From NCBI RefSeq assembly GCF_900199215.1, contig NZ_FZQA01000001.1, positions 895,313-959,312 on the forward strand: a stretch of DNA of 64,000 bases, written 5' to 3'. Position 1 is the stretch's first letter. Each line of letters opens with the position of its first letter. Below, piece by piece: positions 16,635 to 25,537 of the stretch. Both the position numbers and the translations under genes were made by a program. Below the pieces are notes generated by a model. The model did no database searches. It was not told where the DNA came from and worked only from the letters and a program-made list of their open reading frames with translations. The stretch comes from Amphiplicatus metriothermophilus. Its GTDB lineage: Bacteria; Pseudomonadota; Alphaproteobacteria; Caulobacterales; Parvularculaceae.

Positions 16635-17402
16635 ATGGACGCGTTTCGCGCGATCGCCTGCGGCGTTTGCTTTCTTGTTGCGGCGACTTCGGGCGCTGTT
16701 GAGGCCGCGCCTGACGACGAGGCTTACGCGCTTTATCGCGCCGGCGCTTATGAGGCGGCGGCGAAGCGCGCGGTCGCGGCCGGCGGGACCGACAACCTCG
16801 TGCTCGCCGCGCGCGCCCTCAACGCCGCGGGCTACTTCGACGAAGATCGCAAAGGCGCCCGCCGGCTAGCCGGCCGCGCGCTCGATCACGCCGAGGCGGC
16901 GCTCGAAGCCGATCCCGACAATGTCGAGGCCCATCTGCAGGCGGGAATCAGCCTCGCCTTGCGCGGCGCGAACATGGCGCCGGTGCGCGCCTTCTTTCTG
17001 GGGCTGCCCGGGCGGGCGCGCCGGCATATAGACCGGGCGCTGGCGCTCGACCCGGATAATCCGTGGGCGTGGTCGACTTCGGCCGCCTGGCGGCTTGAAA
17101 CGGCGCGGCGCGGCGGCGGCTCGGTTTACGGCGCTGATCCGGAGGAGGGGTTTCGCGAATTCATGAAAGCCCGCGCGCTGGAGCCTGACAACATCGCCAT
17201 CGCCTATGAGTGCGCGTTGCGTCTGCTGGCGAGCGGTCGGCCGGAATGGCGCCCCGCGGCGCTCGAAGCGCTCGCGGCGGCCATGGAGGGGCGCCCGCAA
17301 ACGGCGTTCGATGCGGGCGTGCAGGCGCGCGCCCGCTTGCTTTCCGAAGCCGTCGCCGTCGGGCCGGACGCCGAAGCGGCCTTTCTCGATGCGCAGCCGT
17401 AG
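16635..17402 (+). CDS. Exported TPR-type protein
   Basis: 255 aa. It starts with a Sec signal peptide (MDAFRAIACGVCFLVAATSGAVEA, cleavage near 24), so it is probably periplasmic. The mature part is helical with TPR-like units (AYALYRAGAYEAAAKRAVAA; ALDHAEAALEADPDNVEAHLQAGIS; RRHIDRALALDPDNPWAWS; EGFREFMKARALEPDNIAIAYECALRLL). TPRs are scaffolds for protein contacts; no partner can be named. It is divergent from the SLC13 gene and followed by a palindromic repeat. No close family name comes to mind. Confidence 0.8.
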   Translation: MDAFRAIACGVCFLVAATSGAVEAAPDDEAYALYRAGAYEAAAKRAVAAGGTDNLVLAARALNAAGYFDEDRKGARRLAGRALDHAEAALEADPDNVEAHLQAGISLALRGANMAPVRAFFLGLPGRARRHIDRALALDPDNPWAWSTSAAWRLETARRGGGSVYGADPEEGFREFMKARALEPDNIAIAYECALRLLASGRPEWRPAALEALAAAMEGRPQTAFDAGVQARARLLSEAVAVGPDAEAAFLDAQP

Positions 17403-17404
17403 AG

Positions 17405-17448
17405 AGGATCAGGGATGACGCGGTTCCTTTTTCTAATCCCTGATCCCT
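17405..17448. repeat. Heptad-armed intergenic palindrome, copy 5 (GATCCCT variant)
   Basis: AGGATCAGGGAT (17405-17416) pairs with ATCCCTGATCCCT (17436-17448) at 11 of 12 positions. The right arm reads as 7-mers AATCCCT, GATCCCT. The 19-nt loop holds CCTTTTTCT. It may serve as the transcript end of the TPR gene. Confidence 0.6.
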
Positions 17449-17498
17449 AGCTACTCCCGCCGGTTGCCGCCGCGCGCGCAGCGGTTTAGCGAGGCGGC

Positions 17499-17867
17499 AT
17501 GACTGAGACCGCTTCGACCGTTCTCTATCGCCTTATCGCCGCCGAAGACTGGGCAACCGCGCAGGACTCCGGCGAGGTTCCGTGGAACGCCGACGATCGG
17601 CGCGACGGCTTCCTGCATCTTTCGACCGAAGCGCAGGCGCTGGAGACCGCGCGACGTCATTACGCCCATGTAGAGAACCTCTTGGCGCTTGAAGTCGACG
17701 CGGACCGGCTCGCCCATCCATTGCGCTGGGAGCTCGCGCCGAAGCGCGGCGAAAAGTTCCCTCATCTATACGGCCCGCTGCCAGTCGCCGCAGTGCGTCG
17801 CGTGCGCCGGCTCGCGCGCGACGCCGAAGGCGGCTTCCGCTTCGCCGACGAAGGGAGCGGCCGGTGA
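17499..17867 (+). CDS. DUF952 family protein
   Basis: 122 aa. It matches the DUF952 pattern: [48 protein letters not shown] near the N-terminus (Gly-Phe-Leu/Ile-His-x-Ser motif at DGFLHLS), then [11 protein letters not shown] and [13 protein letters not shown]. Function is unknown; the fold resembles ADP-ribosyl-type and PUA-like small domains only by inference. Its stop overlaps the GTG start of pyrD by 4 bp (17864-17867), a linkage seen in many alphaproteobacteria, suggesting translational coupling with pyrimidine synthesis. Confidence 0.9.
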   Translation: MTETASTVLYRLIAAEDWATAQDSGEVPWNADDRRDGFLHLSTEAQALETARRHYAHVENLLALEVDADRLAHPLRWELAPKRGEKFPHLYGPLPVAAVRRVRRLARDAEGGFRFADEGSGR

Positions 17868-18937
17868 GGCCGCCCGTCTTTCTCGCCGACGCGGCCGCGC
17901 GGGCGCTGCGCCTTCTCGATCCCGAAACCGCGCATCGGCTCACCGTGCGAGCGCTTGCCGCCGGCTTCGGTCCGCGCCCCGATATTCCGGCCGATCCGCG
18001 TCTTGAGACCAGCGTGGCGGGCCTGCGTTTCTCGAACCCGCTCGGACTCGCCGCCGGATTCGACAAGAACGCCGAAGCGGCCGACGCGATGCTCGATCTC
18101 GGCTTCGGCTTCGTCGAGGTCGGCGCTGTGACGCCGCGCCCGCAGCCGGGCAACCCGCGCCCGCGCGTCTTTCGGCTCACGGAGGATCTGGCGGTCGTCA
18201 ATCGTTACGGCTTCAACAATGACGGCCTGGAGGCGGTCGCTGCAAGGCTCGCCGCCCGGGCGCGACGCGGCCCGAGGCGCGGCGTCGTCGGCGTCAATCT
18301 CGGCGTCAACAAGGACAGCGAAGACCGCGCCGGGGATTACGTCGAAGGCGTAAAGCGCCTTGAGGGGCTCGTCGATTTCTACACGGTCAACGTCTCCTCG
18401 CCGAACACGCCGGGGCTGCGCGCGCTGCAGGGCAAGACGGCGCTTGCGCGCCTGCTCGCCCAGACGCTCGCCGCGCGCGACGCCCTCAGGACGCCCGCCC
18501 CGGTGTTTCTCAAAGTCGCGCCCGATCTGACGGACGCGGACAAGGCCGACATAGCCGACTGCGCGCGTGCTTATGGGGTCGACGGACTCATCGTATCGAA
18601 TACGACGATCGCCCGGCCCGAGGCCCTCAAAAGCCCTCGCGCGCGCGAGGCGGGCGGGCTTTCCGGCGCGCCTCTTTTCGGGCCTTCGACCGCGCTTCTG
18701 CGGGAATTTCGTCAGACGCTCGGCGACGCCGTTCCTCTCATCGGCGTCGGCGGGATTTTCTCCGCCCGGGACGCATATCGGAAAATTCTCGCCGGCGCTT
18801 CGCTCATACAGCTCTATACCGCGCTCGTTTATGAAGGGCCGGGGCTGGTTCGCCGCATTCTGAGGGAACTGCCGGGTTATCTCGCTGCGGACGGCTTCGC
18901 CCGTCTGCGCGAGGCTGTCGGCGCGGACGCGCGCTGA
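17864..18937 (+). CDS. pyrD: Dihydroorotate dehydrogenase (quinone), class 2
   Basis: 357 aa, GTG start at 17864 inside the stop of DUF952. It oxidises dihydroorotate to orotate at the inner membrane, passing electrons from FMN to quinone. The N-terminal amphipathic helix pair (about 1-40) is the membrane/quinone tunnel of class 2. Core motifs are [75 protein letters not shown] (catalytic Ser in SSPNT), [23 protein letters not shown] and [28 protein letters not shown]. pyrC is 36 kb away. It ends 1 bp from the convergent MATE gene. Confidence 0.96.
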   Translation: MRPPVFLADAAARALRLLDPETAHRLTVRALAAGFGPRPDIPADPRLETSVAGLRFSNPLGLAAGFDKNAEAADAMLDLGFGFVEVGAVTPRPQPGNPRPRVFRLTEDLAVVNRYGFNNDGLEAVAARLAARARRGPRRGVVGVNLGVNKDSEDRAGDYVEGVKRLEGLVDFYTVNVSSPNTPGLRALQGKTALARLLAQTLAARDALRTPAPVFLKVAPDLTDADKADIADCARAYGVDGLIVSNTTIARPEALKSPRAREAGGLSGAPLFGPSTALLREFRQTLGDAVPLIGVGGIFSARDAYRKILAGASLIQLYTALVYEGPGLVRRILRELPGYLAADGFARLREAVGADAR

Positions 18938-18938
18938 G

Positions 18939-20339
18939 TCAAGCGGCGGCGAAGCTGCGCGCGATGCGCGGCATGTAAAGGCCCAGGGTCGCGGCGCGAA
19001 TGAGGAAATAGGCGGTGAACGCGGCCCAGAGCCCGTGATTGCCGAAATGTGCGGCGAGCCATAGCGAAGACAGGATGAAAGCCGGCGCGGCGAGAAACAT
19101 GCTGTCGCGCATCTCGCGCGCCCTCGTTGCGCCGACGAAGACGCCGTCGAGCTGAAAGCCGATGACGACGACGAGCGGGCTCGCCGCGACCCAGGGCAGA
19201 TAGCGCGACGCCGCCTCGCGAATCGCGCCTTCGGGCGTCAGGAACGCGATGATCGCCTCGCCGAACAGGCCGTAGGCGGCGGCGAAGGCGACGGCGATGC
19301 AGCCTGCGACGACGAAGGTGCGCCGCACGGCGGTGCGGTAGCGCTCAAGACCCGCCGCGCGGTCGCGCGCGCCGATCGCCTGGCCGACCAGGGCCTCGGC
19401 CGCGATGGCGGTTCCGTCGAGCGCCAGGCCGGTGAAAAGGAAGAGCTGCAACAGCGTCTGGTTCGCCGCCAGCGTTGCGTCGCCGAAAGCGCCGCCGCGC
19501 TGCACGAACCACGCGAAGGAGAAGGCGAGCAGGACCGTGCGCAGAAAAATGTCGCGGTTGACGGCGACGGTGCGGCGGATCTTCCCGATGCTGAACAAGG
19601 TTCCCGCGCCCGCCGGCAGGCGCAGGCCGCCACGCCGCGCCATCATGCGCGCGGCGAAGCCGGCCGCCAGGAGGAATCCCGCAATCTCCGCGATCAGGGT
19701 TCCCGCCGCGACGCCCCGCGCGCCCCAGCCGAGACCGACCGCGAACCAGTAATCGAGCGCGGCGTTGAGCCCGGTCATCGTCAGGCTGACGGCCATGAGA
19801 CAGTCGGTGCGCCCCCGGCCCGAGAACCAGCCGAGCGCGGCGTAGGTCGCAAGCGCGAAAGGCGCGCCCCAGATGCGGATGTCGAAATAGCTCCGCGCCG
19901 CCTCGAGGGTCGCCGCGCTCGCCTGCGACTCGAAAGCGAGCGCGGCGAAAGCGCCCGCGCCCAGGGGAAGCTGCAACACGACGAGCGCGAGCCCGATGGC
20001 CGCCCCCAGCGTCGCTCCGCGATAGAGCGCGGCGCGGGTCTCCGCTTCGTCCTCGGCGCCGGCGGCCTGGGCGGCGAGGCCGGCCGTGCTCATGCGGATG
20101 AAGCCGAAGGTCCAGTAGGCGAGAGAGAAAATGACCGCGCCGAGTCCGACCGCGGCGATGTCGAGCGGCCTGTCGGAGCGGGCGAGCGCCCATACGTCGA
20201 CGACTCCAAGCAGGGGCGTGGCCGAAGCGGCCAGCGACGCCGGCCAGGCGAGGCGCAGGATCTCGCCGTAGCTGACGGCGGGCCGGGCGGGCGCCGGACG
20301 AGGCGACGTCGCAAAAGGAGAGGGCGGCTCGGGGCTCAT
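18939..20339 (-). CDS. MATE family efflux transporter
   Basis: 466 aa from ATG 20339 (MSPEPPSPFATS); the frame extends to 20531, but those 64 residues are non-hydrophobic and overlap the divergent gene. There are twelve hydrophobic segments in two halves. The first helix region reads ILRLAWPASLAASATPLLGVVDVWALAR, with the conserved Pro and the VD pair of DinF-type MATE proteins, and the seventh LFLFTGLALDGTAIAAEALVGQAIGARDR shows the second-half signature. It expels drugs, toxins or metabolites in exchange for Na+ or H+ at the inner membrane; the substrate is unknown. It is convergent with pyrD and divergent from the DUF2270 gene. Confidence 0.92.
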   Translation of the reverse strand: MSPEPPSPFATSPRPAPARPAVSYGEILRLAWPASLAASATPLLGVVDVWALARSDRPLDIAAVGLGAVIFSLAYWTFGFIRMSTAGLAAQAAGAEDEAETRAALYRGATLGAAIGLALVVLQLPLGAGAFAALAFESQASAATLEAARSYFDIRIWGAPFALATYAALGWFSGRGRTDCLMAVSLTMTGLNAALDYWFAVGLGWGARGVAAGTLIAEIAGFLLAAGFAARMMARRGGLRLPAGAGTLFSIGKIRRTVAVNRDIFLRTVLLAFSFAWFVQRGGAFGDATLAANQTLLQLFLFTGLALDGTAIAAEALVGQAIGARDRAAGLERYRTAVRRTFVVAGCIAVAFAAAYGLFGEAIIAFLTPEGAIREAASRYLPWVAASPLVVVIGFQLDGVFVGATRAREMRDSMFLAAPAFILSSLWLAAHFGNHGLWAAFTAYFLIRAATLGLYMPRIARSFAAA

Positions 20340-20469
20340 GATCGGCGGATGAAGACGCGGCGCAGGGCGATCGCGCCGGGCATAGCCGGGTCCGCGCCAT
20401 TCGTCGACCGCCGGATTATCGCCTTCACGCGCCTTGCCAGCCGCGCCTGACTTCGCCGATGATCGGCCC

Positions 20470-21168
20470 GTGGCGGAAGACTGGCGAAAGTGGAAAACGC
20501 CGCCGGGCGGCACCGGCAACGAGTTCGACAACGCCGAGATCGGGGCGCTGGCGCATCTTTATCGCGGCGAGGTCTATCGCTCGACCATGTGGCGCACGCG
20601 GCTCGACGCCACCACCAACTGGTCGGTGGTGACCCTCGGCATCGCGCTGTCGGTGAGCTATGCCGACCCGTTGACCTCGGCCCTGCCGCTGCTGCTCGTC
20701 GGCATCCTGATCGTCATGTTCCTCATTCTGGAATCGCGGCGCTATCGCTATTTCAACGTCTGGCGGGCGCGCTGCCGCTGGATCGAGACGAATTTCTACG
20801 CGCCGCTGCTGTTGCGCTCGCACCGGCCCGACCCCGGCGAGTGGCAGGACGTTCTGGCCCGGGATTATCTGACCCCGCAATATCATATCGGCTTCTGGCG
20901 GGCCGTGGGCCGGCGGCTCAGACGCAATTACATGTGGATACTGAGCTTTCAGGCGGTCGCCTATTTCGGCAAGGTGATCGTCCATCCGACGCCGCTTTCG
21001 AGCGCGCAGGAGTTCTTCGCGCGCATGGCGGCGGGCCCCATTTCCGGCGAAGCGGTGCTCGCCGCGCTCGTCATCCTGCACGGCGCCTGGATCTGGCTGG
21101 CGATTTACACGCGCATTCTCGACAAGCGCGCCCACGGAGCGCGCGAAGGCGTGAGCGGGATGGGTTAG
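20470..21168 (+). CDS. DUF2270 membrane protein
   Basis: 232 aa from GTG 20470 (VAEDWRKWKTPPGG); an upstream TTG at 20434 would add 12 residues and neither has a good Shine-Dalgarno, so the start is uncertain. The body matches DUF2270: FDNAEIGALAHLYRGEVYRSTMWRTRLDATTNWSVVTLG, then two closely spaced membrane spans (about 60-100), RRYRYFNVWRARCRWIETNFYAPLL, YHIGFWRAVGRRLRRNYMWILSF, and a C-terminal span. Function unknown; probably an inner-membrane protein with three or four helices. Its 3' end overlaps the convergent PPOX-type gene by 4 bp. Confidence 0.87.
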   Translation: MAEDWRKWKTPPGGTGNEFDNAEIGALAHLYRGEVYRSTMWRTRLDATTNWSVVTLGIALSVSYADPLTSALPLLLVGILIVMFLILESRRYRYFNVWRARCRWIETNFYAPLLLRSHRPDPGEWQDVLARDYLTPQYHIGFWRAVGRRLRRNYMWILSFQAVAYFGKVIVHPTPLSSAQEFFARMAAGPISGEAVLAALVILHGAWIWLAIYTRILDKRAHGAREGVSGMG

Positions 21169-21803
21169 GCGCCCCTTCTTGCAGCGGCGAGCGCCTTTTT
21201 CAGCGCGGCGTTTTCAGCCTTCAGAGCCTCCATCTCCTCGCGCAGCGGCGCCAGCGCGGATTGAAGCTCTTCGATGGTGAAGCGTTGAGGAATGTGCTGC
21301 GGGCAGTTCCAGTCGAACCCGGCCACGGCGATGACGACGGCGCGTTCGGGCTTTGCGCGATAGCCAGGCGCAGACAGGCGGGCGACGAGGGCGGGATCGT
21401 CTTCGGCCTCGATCACGCGGGCGCGCCCGAAGACCTTCAGCCGCCGTCGATTGGCGTAGTCCATGAAAAACAGCGCGATACGGTCGTTCTTCGACAGATT
21501 GCCGACGGACAGATACTGCCGGTTGCCGCGAAAGTCGGCATAGGCGAGCGTCTTCGCGTCGAGAACCTGAACGAAGCCGGGAGGGCCGCCGCGAAACTGC
21601 ACGTAAGGCCAGCCGGTTTCAGACGTCGTCGCCTGATAAAAGCCGTCGCGTTCAGCGATGAAGGCGCCCTCCGCTTCCCCGAGCGCATCCTGCGCCGGCG
21701 CGTCCGGCCGGAGACGCTTCGCATAGGAATCGGCCGAGCCCATCTCCCGCTGTTTGGCGAGGACGGCGTCGGTGAAAGCGATGTCGTAATAGGCGCGCGT
21801 CAT
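21165..21803 (-). CDS. Pyridoxamine 5'-phosphate oxidase-fold (PPOX) flavin-binding protein
   Basis: 212 aa. The split-barrel flavin-binding pattern is clear: AERDGFYQATTSETGWPYVQFRGGPPGFVQVLD, then LAYADFRGNRQYLSVGNLSKNDRIALFFMDYANRRRLKVFGRARV, as in general stress protein 26/PPOX-class proteins that bind FMN or F420. The C-terminal 45 residues (IPQRFTIEELQSALAPLREEMEALKAENAALKKALAAAR) form a coiled coil with heptad Leu/Ala spacing, probably for oligomerisation. The reaction is unknown. It is convergent with the DUF2270 gene, overlapping it by 4 bp. Confidence 0.88.
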   Translation of the reverse strand: MTRAYYDIAFTDAVLAKQREMGSADSYAKRLRPDAPAQDALGEAEGAFIAERDGFYQATTSETGWPYVQFRGGPPGFVQVLDAKTLAYADFRGNRQYLSVGNLSKNDRIALFFMDYANRRRLKVFGRARVIEAEDDPALVARLSAPGYRAKPERAVVIAVAGFDWNCPQHIPQRFTIEELQSALAPLREEMEALKAENAALKKALAAARRGA

Positions 21804-21907
21804 GACGTCCTCCGCTCCGGATCGATCCAGGAGACCTGCGGCGCGCCCGCGAAACCGTCAACGGACGATGCGGTCAAGCGGCGTCACACGCGCGCGAGCG
21901 GCGCGGC

Positions 21908-22273
21908 CTATTCCCGGAAAGAAAGGTTCCGATCCCTGCCGACGACGCGGTAGAAACACGACCGCCGCCCCGTGTGGCAGGCTGGGCCGGTCTGCTCGAC
22001 GACGAGCTCCACGGCGTCCTGATCGCAGTCGATGCGGATCTCGACGACCTTCTGGCGATGGCCGGAAGTCTCGCCCTTGCGCCACAACGCCCGGCGCGAG
22101 CGCGACCAGTAATGGGCCTCGCCGGTCTCCAGGGTCAGCCGCAGCGCCTCCTCGTTCATCCAGGCGATCATCAGAAGCCGGCCGGTCGCGGCGTCGGTCG
22201 CCGCCGCGGCGATGAGCCCGTCCGGGCCGAATTTCGGGCGCAGCACGCGAGCTTCTTCGGGGGAGTCGGTCAT
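21908..22273 (-). CDS. hisI: Phosphoribosyl-AMP cyclohydrolase
   Basis: 121 aa, start ATG 22273 ([16 protein letters not shown]). It opens the adenine ring of PR-AMP, step 3 of histidine synthesis. Signature residues are [44 protein letters not shown], the Mg-binding D-C-D-Q-D in [13 protein letters not shown], and the zinc-binding Cys residues in [13 protein letters not shown]. It is a stand-alone HisI without the HisE domain, as is normal in alphaproteobacteria. The arm of an intergenic palindrome starts at the base next to the start codon, so no Shine-Dalgarno is present. It is divergent from cysS. Confidence 0.95.
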   Translation of the reverse strand: MTDSPEEARVLRPKFGPDGLIAAAATDAATGRLLMIAWMNEEALRLTLETGEAHYWSRSRRALWRKGETSGHRQKVVEIRIDCDQDAVELVVEQTGPACHTGRRSCFYRVVGRDRNLSFRE

Positions 22274-22364
22274 GCGAGGTTGCGGATCGCAAGCTGCGGA
22301 TTGCGGCGCCGGGAGCGATCGCCGCATTCTCCCTACAACCAGGCGCTGCAATCTGCAACCTCGC
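22274..22364. repeat. Heptad-armed intergenic palindrome, copy 6
   Basis: Between divergent hisI and cysS. The outer ten bases GCGAGGTTGC (22274-22283) and GCAACCTCGC (22355-22364) pair perfectly; the right arm contains in-register CAATCTG, CAACCTC (22349-22362). The left arm starts at the base adjacent to the hisI start codon; the right arm ends 36 bp before cysS. Confidence 0.8.
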
Positions 22365-22400
22365 TTGCGCCCGCCCCCGGCCTCGCCTAGCAAAACCGGC

Positions 22401-23771
22401 ATGGCTCTCGTTCTTTACGACACGATGGCGCGCGAGAAGCGCGAATTCATTCCCGCCAATCCGCGGCGGGTGACCATGTATGTGTGCGGGCCGACGGTCT
22501 ACAGCCACGCCCATATCGGCAATTTCCGGGCGGCGGTCGTCTTCGATCTTCTGTTTCGCGTGCTGCGCCATCATTACGGGACGAACGCCGTCGTCTATGC
22601 GCGCAATATCACCGACATCGACGACAAGATCATCCGAGCCGCGCAGGAGACCGGCGAGCCCATCGACGCGATCACCGCGAAATACGCCGCGATCTATCGC
22701 GAGGAGACGGCGAAGCTCAACGTGCTCGCGCCGACGCTGGAGCCGGCGGCGACGGCGCATATCGCGGAGATGATCGCGTTCGTCGAGCGCCTCCTCGCCG
22801 AAGGCTTCGCCTATGCGGCCGAGGGGCACGTGCTCTTCGCCGTCGACCGTTTCGGGGACTATGGCCGGCTGTCCGGCGTCGACCGGGACGAGATGATCGC
22901 CGGCGCCCGCGTCGAGGTCGCGCCGTACAAGGAAAATCCCGCCGACTTCGTGTTGTGGAAGCCGTCGAAGGAGGGCGAGCCGGGTTGGGACAGCCCCTGG
23001 GGGCGCGGCCGGCCGGGATGGCATCTCGAATGTTCGGCCATGATCGAAAAAGCGCTGGGCGAGACCATCGACATTCACGGCGGCGGGCAGGACCTGCGCT
23101 TTCCGCACCATGAGAACGAAATCGCGCAGTCGGCCTGCGTCCATCGCGGCGCGCCGCTCGCGCGCTACTGGGCGCATAACGGTTTTCTCCGCATGGGGAC
23201 GGAGAAGATGGCGAAGTCGCTGGGCAACGTCGTGCTGCCGCGCGATCTTCTGAAGCGCTGGCATGGCGAGGTCTTGCGCTGGGCCCTGCTGTCGGCCCAT
23301 TACCGCCAGCCGCTCGACTGGAGCGACGCGCTGCTCGAGCAGTCGAAGCGCCAGCTCGACCGGTTCTATCGCGCGCTCGCGGAAGCGCCCGACGTCGCGC
23401 CGGCAGCGCCGCCCGCCGAGGTCGTCGCCGCCCTCGACGACGACCTCAACATGCCCGAAGCGGCGGCGCGCCTGCACGCCCTGCGCGACGCCGCCGCGCA
23501 GGCGCAGGGTGAGGAAAAAGCGCGCGCGCTCGCTGCGCTTAGAGGGGCCGGCGCGCTGATGGGTTTTTTCGCCGCCGACCCGGCGGACTGGTTCAGGAGC
23601 GCGCCGGGAGACGGTCCGTCTGCGGAGGAAATCGAGGCGCGTATCGCCGAGCGCGCGGAAGCCCGCAAACGCCGCGATTTCGCGACCGCCGATCGCATCC
23701 GCGACGATCTCGCCGCGCGGGGGATCGTCATCGAGGACGGCCCGAAGGGGACGACCTGGCGGCGGGAGTGA
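22401..23771 (+). CDS. cysS: Cysteinyl-tRNA synthetase
   Basis: 456 aa from ATG 22401 ([18 protein letters not shown]); the frame is open further upstream but that part translates the repeat and the hisI gene. Class I synthetase charging tRNA(Cys). The zinc-binding Cys is in [15 protein letters not shown], which also carries the HIGH motif as HIGN; the KMSKS motif is KMAKSLGN (about 269-276). Other hallmarks are [25 protein letters not shown] (zinc ligand Cys), and [13 protein letters not shown]. The C-terminal DALR-type helices end [16 protein letters not shown]. The DUF389 gene follows 3 bp later, so the two are likely co-transcribed. Confidence 0.97.
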   Translation: MALVLYDTMAREKREFIPANPRRVTMYVCGPTVYSHAHIGNFRAAVVFDLLFRVLRHHYGTNAVVYARNITDIDDKIIRAAQETGEPIDAITAKYAAIYREETAKLNVLAPTLEPAATAHIAEMIAFVERLLAEGFAYAAEGHVLFAVDRFGDYGRLSGVDRDEMIAGARVEVAPYKENPADFVLWKPSKEGEPGWDSPWGRGRPGWHLECSAMIEKALGETIDIHGGGQDLRFPHHENEIAQSACVHRGAPLARYWAHNGFLRMGTEKMAKSLGNVVLPRDLLKRWHGEVLRWALLSAHYRQPLDWSDALLEQSKRQLDRFYRALAEAPDVAPAAPPAEVVAALDDDLNMPEAAARLHALRDAAAQAQGEEKARALAALRGAGALMGFFAADPADWFRSAPGDGPSAEEIEARIAERAEARKRRDFATADRIRDDLAARGIVIEDGPKGTTWRRE

Positions 23772-23774
23772 CCC

Positions 23775-24785
23775 ATGCGCCTTATCGAAGCCACTTTCAG
23801 CGAAAAATGCGCCGAACGGGTGCGCGAAGCGATAGAGGAAGCCGAGCCGGTCTACTGGCGCCTGTTCGAGGCGGACGACGAAGGCCGCAGGCTTCTGAAA
23901 GCCTTCTTCGGCAAGAGCGACATTCAGGGCTTCGTCGACCGGCTGCAGTCGATCTGCGAGGCCGATGAGGGCTGGCGCATTCTGGTGCTGCCGGTCGAGG
24001 CGACCGCGCCCGCGCTCGATGAGGAAAAGGAAGAGGACCGCGAGCGCCGCCGCCGCGTCGCCCTGCGCGAGGAGATCTACGAAGACGTCGCGGGCGGCGC
24101 CGCGCTGAGCGCGGATTTCTTCATTCTCACGCTCGCCTCCGCCATCGTCGCGGCGATCGGTCTTAATGCGGACAATATTCCCGCCGTCATCGGCGCGATG
24201 GTGATCGCCCCGCTTCTGGGGCCCATTCTCGCCTTTTCCTTCGGATCGGCCCTGGGCGACTTCAAGTTGATCCTGCGCTCGGCGCGCAACGCCGTCATCG
24301 GCCTTTCGACCGGGCTTCTCGCCGCGGCCGCGATCAGCTTCGTCATGCCGATCAATCTCGAAAGCCGCGAGCTGATGAGCCGCACCGTCGTCGGACTCGA
24401 CTCGATCGCGCTGGCGCTTGCGGCCGGGGCGGCGGCGGCGCTGTCGATCGCGACGGGCGTCTCGAGCGCCCTCGTCGGCGTCATGGTGGCCGTGGCGCTC
24501 CTGCCGCCGGCCGCCGCCGTCGGACTGTTTCTGGGCGCAGGCGAGGCCGTGCTCGCCGGGCGGGCGCTTTTGTTGCTGATGGTGAACGTGACCTGCATCA
24601 TGCTCGCCGCGCAGGCGGTCTACGCCTATAAGGGCGTGCGCCCGCGCAAATGGTTCGAGCAAAAGTCCGCGCAGAACGCCGTGCGCGTCAATTTCGTGGT
24701 GCTGATCGCGATGCTGGCGGCGGCCGCGGCGATCATCGTCTTTTCGCCGACGGAAGTGCTGCCCGACCTGTCGCTGAGGGACTGA
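23775..24785 (+). CDS. DUF389/TIGR00341 family membrane protein
   Basis: 336 aa. A soluble N-terminal domain of about 100 residues (MRLIEATFSEKCAERVREAIEE, ending in a charged EEKEEDRERRRR stretch) is followed by about six membrane spans. The DUF389 core is very recognisable: GGAALSADFFILTLASAIVAAIGLNADNIPAVIGAMVIAPLLGPILAFSFGSALGD. These proteins are widespread, of unknown activity, and have been suggested to be transporters or permease-like. ATG 23775 is 3 bp after the cysS stop. The end VRVNFVVLIAMLAAAAAIIVFSP gives the last span. Confidence 0.9.
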   Translation: MRLIEATFSEKCAERVREAIEEAEPVYWRLFEADDEGRRLLKAFFGKSDIQGFVDRLQSICEADEGWRILVLPVEATAPALDEEKEEDRERRRRVALREEIYEDVAGGAALSADFFILTLASAIVAAIGLNADNIPAVIGAMVIAPLLGPILAFSFGSALGDFKLILRSARNAVIGLSTGLLAAAAISFVMPINLESRELMSRTVVGLDSIALALAAGAAAALSIATGVSSALVGVMVAVALLPPAAAVGLFLGAGEAVLAGRALLLLMVNVTCIMLAAQAVYAYKGVRPRKWFEQKSAQNAVRVNFVVLIAMLAAAAAIIVFSPTEVLPDLSLRD

Positions 24786-24887
24786 ACCCGAGGCGGCGCG
24801 CCGCCCGCCATGCGCCGCTCGCCGCTGATCTTCAAGATGATCTTCATGGTTCTGGCCGCCCGCCGTCCGCCAGCCTATATGAGCCCC

Positions 24888-25355
24888 ATGATCAGCGCGC
24901 TTTACAGCGACCGGATTCTCGAAGCCGCCGCGGCCATTCCGCCCGCGCGCCGCCTTGAGCGGCCCGACGCTTCGGTCCGCAAGGTCAGCCGCGTGTGCGG
25001 CTCCGAGATCGAGGTCGATCTTATCCTCGCGGACGGACGGGTCGCCGATTTCGGGATGGAGGCGCGCGCCTGCGCCATGGGCCAGGCGGCGGCCTCGATC
25101 GTGGCGCGCAACATCATCGGCGCGACGCCGGAAGAGCTTTACCGCCTGCGCGAGGAGATGCGCGCCATGCTCAAGCAGAACGGGCCGCCGCCGGCCGGCG
25201 ACCGCTGGGCCGCGCTCGAAGCCCTGCAGGCGATCCGCGATTATCCACAGCGTCACGCCTCGACCATGCTCGTCTTCGAGGCCGTGGCGGCCTGTCTCGA
25301 TCAGATCGAAGCGGCAAAATCCGCCGCCGCGCCGCCCGTCGCGGGCGCGCATTAA
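24888..25355 (+). CDS. IscU/NifU-like iron-sulfur scaffold protein
   Basis: 155 aa from ATG 24888 (MISALYSDRILEAAAAIP); ATG 24879 (MSP) is also possible, and a still earlier one at 24810 would add a non-conserved N-terminus. The core VRKVSRVCGSEIEVDLILADGRVADFGMEARACAMGQAAASIVARNIIG carries the first two of the three IscU cysteines with the Asp/Gly spacing of the family. At the position of the third Cys the protein has RHASTMLVFEAV, so that ligand is missing; one further Cys sits nine residues later. This two-Cys form is common among short alphaproteobacterial members found near his and fol genes. It may carry or hand on a cluster rather than assemble one. Confidence 0.85.
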   Translation: MISALYSDRILEAAAAIPPARRLERPDASVRKVSRVCGSEIEVDLILADGRVADFGMEARACAMGQAAASIVARNIIGATPEELYRLREEMRAMLKQNGPPPAGDRWAALEALQAIRDYPQRHASTMLVFEAVAACLDQIEAAKSAAAPPVAGAH

Positions 25356-25500
25356 AAATTCGTCACGCTTGCGTCCGGCCCATCACTTCGGGGTGAAAAT
25401 GCCGAAAAGTCGCACTGGGCGCGCTTGCCATCCTAAAACGAGAAATTACGTTCTCCCCTGCACTGACGGTCTGGCTCTCCCCCTCAGGCCCAGTCGCACA

Positions 25501-25537
25501 GCCCCCCGCGTCGCTCTCTCCCCCAGGCGCGGGGGGC
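25501..25537. other. GC-rich hairpin in intergenic region, possible small RNA or terminator
   Basis: The 270-bp gap between the IscU-like gene and the LysR gene contains a perfect 10-bp stem GCCCCCCGCG (25501-25510)/CGCGGGGGGC (25528-25537) with a pyrimidine-rich 17-nt loop. No T-tract follows on either strand. A second stem GGCCGCGA/TCGCGGCC spans the LysR stop codon at about 25618-25637. No open reading frame is convincing here. Confidence 0.35.

Noticed and set aside
20434..20469. TTG start for the DUF2270 gene
   Set aside because: No ribosome-binding site; GTG at 20470 gives a shorter N-terminus. Either is possible, but the TTG has no positive evidence.
21858..25352. Open frame of 1164 codons on the minus strand across cysS, DUF389 and the IscU-like gene
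   Set aside because: It is antisense to three genes with clear families. Its translation is Arg/Asp/His/Gly-rich without any fold pattern, a usual effect of high GC at third positions.
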